Shown piece by piece: positions 1-9,277 of a stretch of 64,000 nt of DNA. The number at the start of each line of letters is the position of its first letter. Position 1 is the stretch's first letter. Source of the stretch: Xanthomonas sp. Leaf148 (GTDB lineage Bacteria > Pseudomonadota > Gammaproteobacteria > Xanthomonadales > Xanthomonadaceae); assembly GCF_001423585.1 (NCBI RefSeq), contig NZ_LMOP01000009.1:111496-175495 (forward strand). Reading direction: 5' to 3'. The notes under the pieces were generated by a model, which had not been told where the DNA came from, ran no database searches, and saw nothing but the letters and a program-made list of their open reading frames with translations. The translations under genes were made by a program, and so were the position numbers.

Positions 1-64
1 CGCGTCACGATCCGACAACGCGCATCAAGCCCTGCTCCTACCGTGCATACCGACCATCTTCGCT

Positions 65-172
65 GGTCCTTGCCCGCCCACCGTCGCGGGACCTTACGCG
101 GCATGGATGCCGCGTAAGAGCCTCCAGGGACGGATTCACGGTGTGTCTCGTGATGGTGGGCGGGCAAGGACC
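65..172. repeat. Nested palindromic intergenic element
   Basis: The outer arms 65-82 and 155-172 are an 18-bp perfect inverted repeat (GGTCCTTGCCCGCCCACC and its complement), and pairing continues imperfectly for about 10 bp further inward. Inside, 93-104 and 107-118 form a second perfect 12-bp palindrome separated by GG. The element lies just downstream of the minus-strand regulator that ends at 355. Its architecture resembles a non-coding mobile or REP-like element. It could also act as a transcription barrier, but no T-tract is present. Confidence 0.75.
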
Positions 173-323
173 CTGCAGCCAAGCCACAGATCATCCGCTC
201 CGCAATCGCGGCAGGTAGCGTGCCACATGGCGCACCAAGCCACAGCGGTGCCGCCTGATGGCGAAAAAATAATTGTGTTAATCGCTCTAAATAGCAGCGC
301 CAAGCCACCGCTTTGGCTTTGAC

Positions 324-344
324 GTATCCCCAATCCCAAATCCC
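324..344. repeat. Three degenerate heptad units
   Basis: Three consecutive heptamers (GTATCCC, CAATCCC, AAATCCC) belong to the GGGAATS family seen near 5.2, 6.2, 6.7 and 16.6 kb, here in the complementary orientation. They abut the 3' end of the regulator gene. The rest of 1-354 holds the palindromic element and no convincing gene. Confidence 0.6.
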
Positions 345-354
345 CGCCCCTCCA

Positions 355-2328
355 TCAGCCCGTATCCAACCCATGTTTGCGCAGCTTGCGATACAGCGTA
401 TTGCGGCTGATGCCCAGTGCGTCGGCGGTGCGGCTGACATTCCAGCGATGGCGTTCGAGTTGTTGCTGCAATACCAGGCGTTCGGCCTGATCCAGCGCCA
501 CCCGGCCCGGCATGTCGTCGGCCGCCACGGCACGGCCATCGACCAGGCACGGTGCGCTGCCGGCATCGACGATTTCCTGCGGCAGGTTCGGCAGGCGGAT
601 GACGCCGTCGCTGCATAACACCGCTGCGGTGCGCAGCACATTGCGTAACTGGCGCAGGTTGCCTGGCCAGGCGTAGCTGAGCAGTTTGTGCATCGCCTCT
701 TCGCTGATGCGCACGCTGCGCTCTGCGTTTTCTTCGCGCAGCAAGGTGCGGATCAACTCCGCTTTATCGCTGCGCTCGCGCAGTGGGGGCAGATGCAACA
801 CCACGCCGTTTAGCCGGTAATACAAGTCCTCGCGAAATTCGCCTGCTGCCACGCGTTGCGCCAGGTCGCGATGGCTTGCGCTGATGACGTGCAGCTCCAG
901 CGGCACCGCACGTTCGCTGCCCAGCGGGGTCACGCATTGTTCTTCCAGCACGCGCAGCAGGCGGCTCTGTAATGGCAATGGCATATCGCCGATTTCGTCC
1001 AGAAACAGCGTGCCGCCGCTGGCCTGCAGCAATTTGCCGTGCCGTCCTTCGCGCGCCGCATCGGTGAAGGCACCGCGTGCGTAACCGAACAACTCGCTTT
1101 CGATCAGCGCCTCGGGAATGGCGGCGCAATTGATCGCGACAAACGCGCCGCTGGCCCAGGGCGAGCCACGGTGCACCGCCTTGGCGAATTCTTCCTTGCC
1201 GGTGCCGGTGTCGCCACGCAGCAGGATCGAAACGCGGTGCGCGGCCAGTTTCAACGCATTGGCCAGGTTGTGGCGCATGCGCGGGTCCGAACCGACGTGC
1301 TCGCTTGGTTGCAATTCGGAATCCGGTGCGGCCTGCGCCGGCCCACCGACTGCCGGTAGCATCGGGCGGGCGCGTGGCGGGCGTACCAGCGCATAGAAAC
1401 GCCGCCCGTGGCAGGCACAGCGGATCGACCACAGGGTGCCCGCGTCGCTGCCGGCCCGGTGTTCGATGGTGTCGAAGTCGAGCTGCATCACCTGCGAGAT
1501 ATCGCGACCCACCAACTGGCTGCGATCGATCTTGCCCAGTTGCTCCAGCACCGCTTCGTTGACCGCCAGCACGCGGCCATCGGCACCGATGGCGATCAAC
1601 GCCTCGTGCAACAAGCCGGCAAATTCGGGGCGGCTGTGAAAGCGCAGGATGAACGCATGACCAAACTGATTGAGGAAATGCGAGCGCGAAATCTGTGCGG
1701 CCGACATGCTCACCAAGGCCACGGTATGGCGCTGGATCTGCTTGCTGTCCTGCGCATTGGGGGTGGACGCATCCAGCACCGCCAGCAGCCCCCCATGCGG
1801 GTCCAGGATCGGTGCGCCGCTGCACGACAGCGGTAAATGCCGGGTCAGATAGTGTTCGCCGCGATGCACGCTGACCGCCGTGCGCTCTGCCGCGCACGTG
1901 CCCAGACCGTTGGTTCCCTGGTGGCATTCGGCCCAGCTGGCGCCACAGAACAGCCCCGCCTGGCGGAACTCGCGCAGCAGGGTGGAGTCGTGCACGCTGT
2001 GCAGCACGGTGGCGTCGGCATCGCCAAAGATCACCGCATAGCCGCTGCCGGCGATCTGTTCGTACAGATTTTCCATTTCCACCTTGGCGATGCGCAGCAC
2101 CTCGCCAAGCCGCTGCTGGCGCTCACGCACGTGCAGGGCGTCGTGCACCAACGGTTCGGGCGTTGCCTCGGGCAGCAGCGCGTAGTCGTCCAGGCAACGC
2201 CGCCACGACCGCGACAGCGGTGGCGCCAGCGGCGCAATATCGCGCAGCCGTCTGATCTGCCGGAGTACATCCGGTTCGATCTCCGGCAGCGTGATGGAAG
2301 GAGCGGCGACAACGCTTGGCTCGGACAT
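355..2328 (-). CDS. Sigma-54-dependent transcriptional activator, AcoR-like (GAF, AAA+, Fis HTH)
   Basis: This 657-residue protein has the three-part plan of AcoR-type enhancer-binding proteins: an N-terminal GAF-like sensory region (about 60-330), a central AAA+ domain (about 345-570) and a Fis-type helix-turn-helix at the C terminus (SRTADALGISRNTLYRKLRK). Walker A is GDTGTGKE and Walker B is GGTLFLDEIGD. The loop that contacts sigma-54, normally GAFTGA, reads GAFTDA, so the second glycine is replaced by aspartate. Family knowledge says such proteins hydrolyse ATP to remodel the sigma-54 holoenzyme in response to a small-molecule signal, in AcoR often acetoin. The inducer and targets cannot be told from the sequence, and no metabolic operon adjoins it. 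Confidence 0.88.
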   Translation of the reverse strand: MSEPSVVAAPSITLPEIEPDVLRQIRRLRDIAPLAPPLSRSWRRCLDDYALLPEATPEPLVHDALHVRERQQRLGEVLRIAKVEMENLYEQIAGSGYAVIFGDADATVLHSVHDSTLLREFRQAGLFCGASWAECHQGTNGLGTCAAERTAVSVHRGEHYLTRHLPLSCSGAPILDPHGGLLAVLDASTPNAQDSKQIQRHTVALVSMSAAQISRSHFLNQFGHAFILRFHSRPEFAGLLHEALIAIGADGRVLAVNEAVLEQLGKIDRSQLVGRDISQVMQLDFDTIEHRAGSDAGTLWSIRCACHGRRFYALVRPPRARPMLPAVGGPAQAAPDSELQPSEHVGSDPRMRHNLANALKLAAHRVSILLRGDTGTGKEEFAKAVHRGSPWASGAFVAINCAAIPEALIESELFGYARGAFTDAAREGRHGKLLQASGGTLFLDEIGDMPLPLQSRLLRVLEEQCVTPLGSERAVPLELHVISASHRDLAQRVAAGEFREDLYYRLNGVVLHLPPLRERSDKAELIRTLLREENAERSVRISEEAMHKLLSYAWPGNLRQLRNVLRTAAVLCSDGVIRLPNLPQEIVDAGSAPCLVDGRAVAADDMPGRVALDQAERLVLQQQLERHRWNVSRTADALGISRNTLYRKLRKHGLDTG

Positions 2329-2547
2329 GGGCCAGCGTTCCTCAGTGGACGCGAAACGTCAGTAGAGGCACAAACTGCTCCTATGCTCAAACCGCATTGC
2401 AGCAAACTGCGCCGCGCTGCTCGCAATACGTGCATCGATGAGGGCCGACGATGCCTGAGGCCATGACGGCGTTTTGGGCGATAAGGGTCGAGCTCGGTCG
2501 ACGCGCAGCTCGCTCGGCGGAGCGAGGGAGCGTGCGCATTTAGCGCT

Positions 2548-2683
2548 GAGAGCGGCTAACAAAGCGCAGCCAGCGGTCGTCAGGCGGGTGTGGAGGGCGT
2601 GCTTAGAACCGGACTCTACGAGCGGTATGGCGCGCACCGAGCGCTGGCCGCGCCAGCCGCCTGGCGGCTGCGCAAGCAGTCTT
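2548..2683. repeat. Dispersed intergenic repeat, copy 1
   Basis: This segment aligns by eye with 42866-42993. Shared blocks include AGAGCGGCT, GTCGTCAG, AGAACCG, TACGAG, GCACCGAGC and GCCTGGCGG in the same order. Both copies lie between genes and neither keeps an open frame. It fills the middle of the 626-bp gap 2329-2954, in which no gene could be supported. Confidence 0.6.
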
Positions 2684-2954
2684 TAGCGGGGCGCCCGCGT
2701 CGCGAGGGCCGCCGTGAGGCGGAGTACGGGCCGGCGCGGTGGCGCCGTTCGAAGCGAGTGTGTCGTTCGAGCTGCGCGAGGCATCGCGCAGACCGGCATC
2801 TGCCGCTGCGAGGCCCCTTCTTCCGAAGAGAGAAGGGGGACCTAGCCGGCGCCAGCGCCGGCATCGCAGATGCGGGCCGGGCGCCGAGCAAGCGCTGGCG
2901 TGGGAGCTGACGGTGCGCAGCCGAGGTGTCGCACCGATGCCGCTCCGGGCATTT

Positions 2955-3887
2955 CTACAGCGCGTAACCGAATTGCTGTTTGAACTGATCGTTGAATTCG
3001 GCGAAGTCGAAGCGCTGGTTCTGGGTGCCGGGGTGTTCCACCTTCAATGCGCCCATCAGATTGCCCATGCGCCCGATCGTCAGCCAGTCGTAGTTGTGCT
3101 GGATGCCGTAGATCAGGCCGGCGCGGAACGCATCGCCGCAGCCGGTGGGGTCGACCACGCGGCGCTCATGCGCCGGCGGAATGTCGTAGGTCTTCTCGGG
3201 CGTGTGCACCAGCGCGCCCTTCGGGCCCTGCGTAGTGATGTAGGCCTGCACGCGCGACACGATGTCCTTCTCGTTCCAGCCGGTGCGTTCCTGCAGCAGG
3301 TTGGACTCGTAGTCGTTGACCACCACGTAGTCGGCCTGCTCGATGAATTCACGCAGTTCCGGGCCGTTGAACAACGGCATCGCCTGGCCGGGGTCGAAGA
3401 TGAAAGGAATACCGCCGGCAGCGAACTCTTCCGCGTTCTGGATCATGCCTTCGCGCCCGTCCGGGCCGACCAGGCCCAGGGTCACGCCCGGCACGTCGCG
3501 CACGTGGTTCTCGTAACTGCGCATCATCGCGCCCGGATGGAAGGCGGTGATCTGGTTGTTATCGTGATCGGTGGTGATGAACGCCTGCGGGGTGAACAGG
3601 TCATCGATGATCTTCACGCGCGACAGATCGATGCCCAGCGTTTCGAAATGTTCGCGGTACGGGCCGAAATCCTGGCCTACGGTGCCCATCGGAATCGGCG
3701 CGCCGCCGAGCAGATGCAGGTTGTAGGCAATGTTGCCGGCGCAGCCGCCGAACTCGCGGCGCATGCGCGGCACCAGGAACGACACATTCAGGATGTGCAC
3801 CTTGTCCGGCAGGATGTGATTCTTGAACTGGTCCGGGAACACCATGATGGTGTCGTAGGCGAGGGAACCACAGATCAGTGCGGACAT
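2955..3887 (-). CDS. PfkB-family carbohydrate kinase (adenosine kinase-like)
   Basis: This 310-residue cytosolic kinase phosphorylates a sugar or nucleoside from ATP. The glycine-rich N-terminal PfkB motif is GGCAGNIAYN. The C-terminal signature VDPTGCGDAFRAG holds the catalytic aspartate and anion hole. The family is usually about 300-320 residues. The start at 3887 (MSALICGS) gives the normal length and has an AAGG element upstream; the frame stays open for another 60 codons upstream, but that extension is basic and not kinase-like. It is divergent from mreB. Xanthomonas orthologues are usually called adenosine kinase, but substrate is hard to predict within PfkB proteins. Confidence 0.88.
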   Translation of the reverse strand: MSALICGSLAYDTIMVFPDQFKNHILPDKVHILNVSFLVPRMRREFGGCAGNIAYNLHLLGGAPIPMGTVGQDFGPYREHFETLGIDLSRVKIIDDLFTPQAFITTDHDNNQITAFHPGAMMRSYENHVRDVPGVTLGLVGPDGREGMIQNAEEFAAGGIPFIFDPGQAMPLFNGPELREFIEQADYVVVNDYESNLLQERTGWNEKDIVSRVQAYITTQGPKGALVHTPEKTYDIPPAHERRVVDPTGCGDAFRAGLIYGIQHNYDWLTIGRMGNLMGALKVEHPGTQNQRFDFAEFNDQFKQQFGYAL

Positions 3888-4018
3888 CGAGTCAGGCCTT
3901 TGCGTAAGGAAATACCCGCCAGTTGCCGGCATGGCGGCGGGACGGCGCCAACGCCGCGGCGCAAAGGGTAACGGCTGCGACCGATCAGAGCCACAACCGC
4001 GTGCCATGCCCGGCGTGA

Positions 4019-5209
<1,191 letters not shown>

Positions 5210-5216
5210 TGGAGCT

Positions 5217-5365
5217 GGGAATGGGGAATCGGGAATGGGGAATCGTCGTGCGGCTCCCCGCCTCCGGCTTTGCGTGGTCACTGCGCATTCCCGTCCGCAT
5301 ATCCCTTAGCCCTTCCGTGGGCAGCACATTGCCCACCGATTCCCCATTCCCGACTCCCCATTCCC
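5217..5365. repeat. Inverted heptad-repeat element between mreB and mreC
   Basis: The left arm (5217-5244) is four GGGAATG/GGGAATC heptamers. The right arm (5338-5365) is four heptamers in the reverse orientation. By direct comparison the arms match at 27 of 28 positions, so the transcript could fold into a long hairpin with a 93-nt loop. It starts 8 bp after the mreB stop and ends 11 bp before the GTG of mreC, so it lies inside the presumed operon and overlaps the place where the mreC ribosome site must be. Confidence 0.85.
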
Positions 5366-5375
5366 GGCCCTGAAA

Positions 5376-6731
5376 GTGCCCTCCTACGCCGGTCCTCCCG
5401 TCGCCTCCCGTCCGGGCGAAGTCACCTCCACGCTGCGGCTGCTGGTCTATCTGGTGCTGGCGATCACGTTGATCGCGCTCGATAGCCGCGGCAGCTGGCT
5501 GAGCCAGGTGCGAATGCAGGCCAATCTGCTGATCCAGCCGATCTGGGCAGTGGCCGGATTGCCGGGACGCATCGGGTCGCAGGTGCGCGACAACGCCGCA
5601 ACGCACGCGCAACTGGTGGAAGAAACCCGCGACCTGCGCAATCAGCTGCTGGTCGCCAACGCCCGCCTGACCCGGCTGCAGACCGCTGCGCTGGATAACG
5701 CCCAGTTGCGCGAGCTGCTCAACGTGGCCGAGCGCCGTGGCCTGGACGTGCAGCTGGCGCCGATCCTGGATATCGACCTGGACCCGACCCGCCAGCGCTT
5801 GCTGCTGGACGCCGGCAGCCGCGATGGCGTGCTGATGGGCCAAGCGGTGATCGATGCCGGCGGCCTGATGGGCCAGGTGATCGAAGTGACCCCGCTACAT
5901 TCGACCGTCTTGCTGCTGACCGACCCAGACCACGCGGTGCCGGTCAGCGTGGCGCGCAACGGCGTGCGTCTGATTGTCTACGGCCGCGGCGACCGGCTCG
6001 AATTGCGCGACATCCCGCTGAGCGCCGGCGTGCAGGTGGGCGACGAGATCGTCACCTCCGGCCTGGGCGGCCGCTTCCCGGCCGGCTTCCCTGTGGGCAA
6101 GGTCTCCGAGCTGCATCCCGACGACACCCACGCCTTCCTGGTCGGCGAGCTGACCCCGGCCGCCAAACTCGACCGCGGCCGAGACGTGCTGTTGTTGCGC
6201 GCCGGCAAGCCGCTGCGGGTGGTGCCGGGAATCGGGAATGGGGAATCGGGAATGGGGAATGGCAACGTCAATGGCAATGGCGCTGTGGCACCTGCCGCTG
6301 CGGCGCCAGCAAACGCGCCGGTGATCGCAACGCCACGCACGCCAGCGAGCGGAGTGTCCGACGCGGCGATGGATACCGCACGCCCGACGGCGGGCGCAGC
6401 ATCGGGCACCGGCACCGGCAGCGCTCAGGGCACCCAGTCCGCGCCGACACCTGCCGCGCCCGGCACGCAGCCGTCCAGTGCGCCAGCGTCCGGTCGCCCG
6501 GCCAGCACGCCCGCGCGCGCGACGGCGTCGAATGCATCCAACATCCCGATGCCTGATTCGCGTCCTGCTTCGCCGCAGGGCTTGCGGGCAGCCGGAACGA
6601 GGAATGGCAACGGCACGCAGTCGCCAGCTGGCCGTGCGAGCGATGCGCCGCCGCCGCAAGGCACCGCTCCTGCCGATTCCCGACTCCCGAATCCCGATTC
6701 CCGTCCGTCTCCACCGGAGACGGACCAATGA
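5376..6731 (+). CDS. mreC: Rod shape-determining protein MreC with repeat-derived C-terminal tail
   Basis: MreC (451 residues) is a bitopic inner-membrane protein whose periplasmic beta domains link MreB to PBP2 and RodA. A short basic N terminus is followed by a membrane helix (about 22-42), a coiled coil (about 75-112) and the beta-rich core to about residue 280. The frame starts with GTG. From residue 284 onward the protein becomes a low-complexity Gly/Asn then Ala/Pro/Ser/Thr tail of about 165 residues, absent from typical MreC proteins of about 330-370 residues. Two heptad-repeat blocks are translated in this tail. The gene overlaps mreD by 4 bp (ATGA). Confidence 0.95.
   Translation: MPSYAGPPVASRPGEVTSTLRLLVYLVLAITLIALDSRGSWLSQVRMQANLLIQPIWAVAGLPGRIGSQVRDNAATHAQLVEETRDLRNQLLVANARLTRLQTAALDNAQLRELLNVAERRGLDVQLAPILDIDLDPTRQRLLLDAGSRDGVLMGQAVIDAGGLMGQVIEVTPLHSTVLLLTDPDHAVPVSVARNGVRLIVYGRGDRLELRDIPLSAGVQVGDEIVTSGLGGRFPAGFPVGKVSELHPDDTHAFLVGELTPAAKLDRGRDVLLLRAGKPLRVVPGIGNGESGMGNGNVNGNGAVAPAAAAPANAPVIATPRTPASGVSDAAMDTARPTAGAASGTGTGSAQGTQSAPTPAAPGTQPSSAPASGRPASTPARATASNASNIPMPDSRPASPQGLRAAGTRNGNGTQSPAGRASDAPPPQGTAPADSRLPNPDSRPSPPETDQ
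6227..6261 (+). repeat. Heptad array inside mreC
   Basis: Five consecutive GGGAATC/GGGAATG units are read in frame as a Gly-, Asn- and Glu/Ser-containing segment beginning at MreC residue 284. It marks the junction between the conserved MreC core and the extra tail. Confidence 0.9.
6675..6702. repeat. Reverse-orientation heptads at the 3' end of mreC
   Basis: Four units (GATTCCC, GACTCCC, GAATCCC, GATTCCC) in the orientation opposite to the array at 6227-6261 are translated as DSRLPNPDSR near the end of MreC. Together the two arrays bracket the repeat-derived tail the way arms bracket the element at 5217-5365. Confidence 0.85.
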
Positions 6732-7213
6732 CCCGCATGCGCAACACCTGGATCCTGCCAGTGAGCCTGCTCATCGCGCTGGTGCTGGGTCTGCTGCCGT
6801 TGCCGGAGGTGGTGCAGCCGCTGCGCCCGTACTGGGTGGCGCTGGTGCTGGCTTACTGGGTGATCGAGGAGCCGGATCGGGTGGGGCTGGGTGTGGCCTT
6901 CGTGGCCGGCGTGCTGGCCGATCTGCTGTACGGCGGGCTGCTGGGCGAGCAGGCGCTGCGGCTGGTGATCATGACCTTCATCCTGCAGCGCTTCCGCGCG
7001 CGGATGCGGTTTTTCCCGGTGTCGCAGCAGGCGCTGGCGATCGGCGGGCTGCTGCTCAACGACCGCATCGTGTCTTCGGCGGTGCATCTGGCGATCGGCG
7101 AGCCGACCCTGCCGTGGAGTTACTGGTGGGCGCCGCTGCTGGGCATGGCGCTGTGGCCGCCGCTGTTCGTGTTGCTGGATGCGGCGCGCCTGGGCAAGCG
7201 GGGCAAGAAGTAG
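6728..7213 (+). CDS. mreD: Rod shape-determining membrane protein MreD
   Basis: MreD (161 residues) is a small polytopic inner-membrane partner of MreC in the elongation complex. Four to five hydrophobic segments are visible, starting with WILPVSLLIALVLGLLPL. The fold and length match the family. Translation is coupled to mreC through the ATGA overlap at 6728, and the PBP2 gene begins 3 bp after its stop, so mreC, mreD, mrdA and rodA form a tight operon. Sequence conservation in MreD is low, and position supports the call as much as motifs do. Confidence 0.94.
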   Translation: MTRMRNTWILPVSLLIALVLGLLPLPEVVQPLRPYWVALVLAYWVIEEPDRVGLGVAFVAGVLADLLYGGLLGEQALRLVIMTFILQRFRARMRFFPVSQQALAIGGLLLNDRIVSSAVHLAIGEPTLPWSYWWAPLLGMALWPPLFVLLDAARLGKRGKK

Positions 7214-7216
7214 CCC

Positions 7217-9277
7217 ATGCACGGTCGGCGCCAACCCAAGAACCCGCATGCCGAGGCCGAGCAGTTCCGCCGCCGGGCGGTGCTGGGGTTTGTGATGGTG
7301 GTGATCTGCCTGGTCGGCCTGGGCGGGTGGTATTTCAAGCTGCAGGTGCTCGACCACGAGGTCTACGCCACCCGCTCGGAAGCCAACCGCATCAAGCCCA
7401 AACCGGTGGTGCCCGGGCGCGGCATGATCTACGACCGCACCGGTCGGTTGCTGGCCGAAAACGTGCCGGCGTTCCGGCTGGACGTGACCCCGGACAAGGT
7501 CGCCGACATGGGCGCCATGCTGGCCGCGCTGGGCAAGGTGATCCCGATCGCGCCGGAGGATCTGGAGCGCTTCAACCGTGAGCGCCGCGCGCGCCGCAGC
7601 TTCCTGCCGGTCACCCTCAAACTGCGCATGAGCGATGAAGAGATGGCGCGCTTTGCGGTGGAGCGCTGGCGCTTCCCCGGCGTGGAGCTGGAGCCGTATC
7701 TGACCCGGCGCTACCCGTATGGGCCGTTGTTCGCGCACATCATCGGCTACGTCGGCCGCATCGACGAAAAAGATCTGGCGGTGCTGGGCGAGGGCAACGC
7801 TGCGCTCACCCATATGGGCAAGTCCGGCCTGGAGCGCTATTACGAACAGGACCTGCGCGGGCAGGTCGGCTACGAGCAGGTCGAGACCAACGTGCAGGGG
7901 CGGGCGATCCGCACCGTCGGCCGGGTCGCGCCGCAGTCGGGTGCGGATCTGCGGCTGTCGGTGGATGCCGATCTGCAGCGCGCAATGGTGGCGGCGTTCG
8001 GCGAACACGAAGGTGCAGCCATTGCGATGGACCCGCGCACCGGCGAGATCCTGGGCATGGTCAGCCTGCCCAGCTACAACCCCAATCTGTTCGTCAACGG
8101 CATCTCGCATACCGATTTCAAGATGCTCAACGACAACCCGTCGCGTCCGCAGTTCAACCGGCTGGTGCTCGGTGGCGTGGCGCCGGGCTCCACGCTCAAG
8201 CCGCTGATCGCCCTGGCCGGCCTGGATAGCGGCCTGCGCCGGCCGGAAGACCGGGTGTTGTCCACCGGCATGTTCTATCTGCCCGGCGTCAGCCGCGGCT
8301 GGGGCGACTCGCACCGTGGCGGCCACGGCTGGACCGATCTGCGCAAATCCATCGCCCAGTCGGTCAATACCTACTACTACCGCCTGGCGGTGGACATGGG
8401 GGTCGAGCGCTTCGACCATTACATGGGCGGATACGGCTTCGGGGCGCCCACCGGGGTGGATCTGTTGGGCGAAATCGGCGGCATTCTGCCGTCGCCGGCC
8501 TACAAGTACAAGAGCCGCAAGGAGCGTTGGTACCCCGGCGACACCGTCAACATCGCCATTGGCCAGGGCGACTGGAAGGTGACTCCGTTACAGCTGGTGC
8601 GCGGCGTCTCGGCGATCGCCAGCGGCCTGCTGCTGCGCCCGCATCTGGTGCTGGAAGAACGCACCGGCTTCGATCACCCCTGGCAGCCGATGATCCAGCC
8701 GCCGGGCAAGCCGGTCAGCCCGAATCCGGCGCATCTGCAGGTGGTGCGCGAGGGCATGATGGACACCATGCGCCCGGGCGGTACCGGCTACGCCATCACG
8801 CCCGGCGCGCCCTACCAGATGGCCGGCAAGACCGGCACCGCGCAGGTGGTCAGCCGCAAGGGCGTGGCCGCCGTGGACCCGCGCAGCCTGCCGATGCACC
8901 TGCGCCACCGTGGTCTGTTCGTCGGCTTTGCGCCGGCCGACAACCCGGTCATTGCGGTGGCGGTGGCGGTGGAGGGCGGTGGTTTTGGTACCAGCTCGGC
9001 AGCGCCGATTGCGCGCAAGATTTTCGACGCCTGGCTGCTGGGCAAGATGCCTGCGGGCATCCTGCCGCTGGACAGCGAACTCGGCATGACCGCCGTTGGC
9101 GTCAACCAGTTCGAAGCCGGCGCCACCGATGCACGTGCGGCCGGCGATGCGGCTGCCGCCACGCTGGAAGAATTGCCGGTGGTGATCGGCCAGGCCGCCG
9201 TTGCGCTGGATCCCAGCACGCCCGCGCAGCCGGTGATACCGGATGTGCCGGATGCGGTGCAGGAGACCGATCATTGA
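7217..9277 (+). CDS. mrdA: Penicillin-binding protein 2, elongation DD-transpeptidase
   Basis: This 686-residue class B PBP cross-links peptidoglycan during side-wall growth and works with RodA. A membrane anchor lies at about 17-38. The pedestal domain follows, and then the transpeptidase domain with the nucleophile in S325-T-L-K328, an SVN triad (IAQSVNTYY) and K538TGTAQ. All three active-site motifs are intact. A C-terminal extension of about 60 residues after the catalytic fold is acidic and Ala/Val-rich. Its stop overlaps the TTG proposed as the rodA start. Confidence 0.97.
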   Translation: MHGRRQPKNPHAEAEQFRRRAVLGFVMVVICLVGLGGWYFKLQVLDHEVYATRSEANRIKPKPVVPGRGMIYDRTGRLLAENVPAFRLDVTPDKVADMGAMLAALGKVIPIAPEDLERFNRERRARRSFLPVTLKLRMSDEEMARFAVERWRFPGVELEPYLTRRYPYGPLFAHIIGYVGRIDEKDLAVLGEGNAALTHMGKSGLERYYEQDLRGQVGYEQVETNVQGRAIRTVGRVAPQSGADLRLSVDADLQRAMVAAFGEHEGAAIAMDPRTGEILGMVSLPSYNPNLFVNGISHTDFKMLNDNPSRPQFNRLVLGGVAPGSTLKPLIALAGLDSGLRRPEDRVLSTGMFYLPGVSRGWGDSHRGGHGWTDLRKSIAQSVNTYYYRLAVDMGVERFDHYMGGYGFGAPTGVDLLGEIGGILPSPAYKYKSRKERWYPGDTVNIAIGQGDWKVTPLQLVRGVSAIASGLLLRPHLVLEERTGFDHPWQPMIQPPGKPVSPNPAHLQVVREGMMDTMRPGGTGYAITPGAPYQMAGKTGTAQVVSRKGVAAVDPRSLPMHLRHRGLFVGFAPADNPVIAVAVAVEGGGFGTSSAAPIARKIFDAWLLGKMPAGILPLDSELGMTAVGVNQFEAGATDARAAGDAAAATLEELPVVIGQAAVALDPSTPAQPVIPDVPDAVQETDH

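Noticed and set aside
5217..5365. Heptad arrays considered as a CRISPR array
   Set aside because: Units are 7 bp with no spacers and no cas genes; they are simple tandem repeats.
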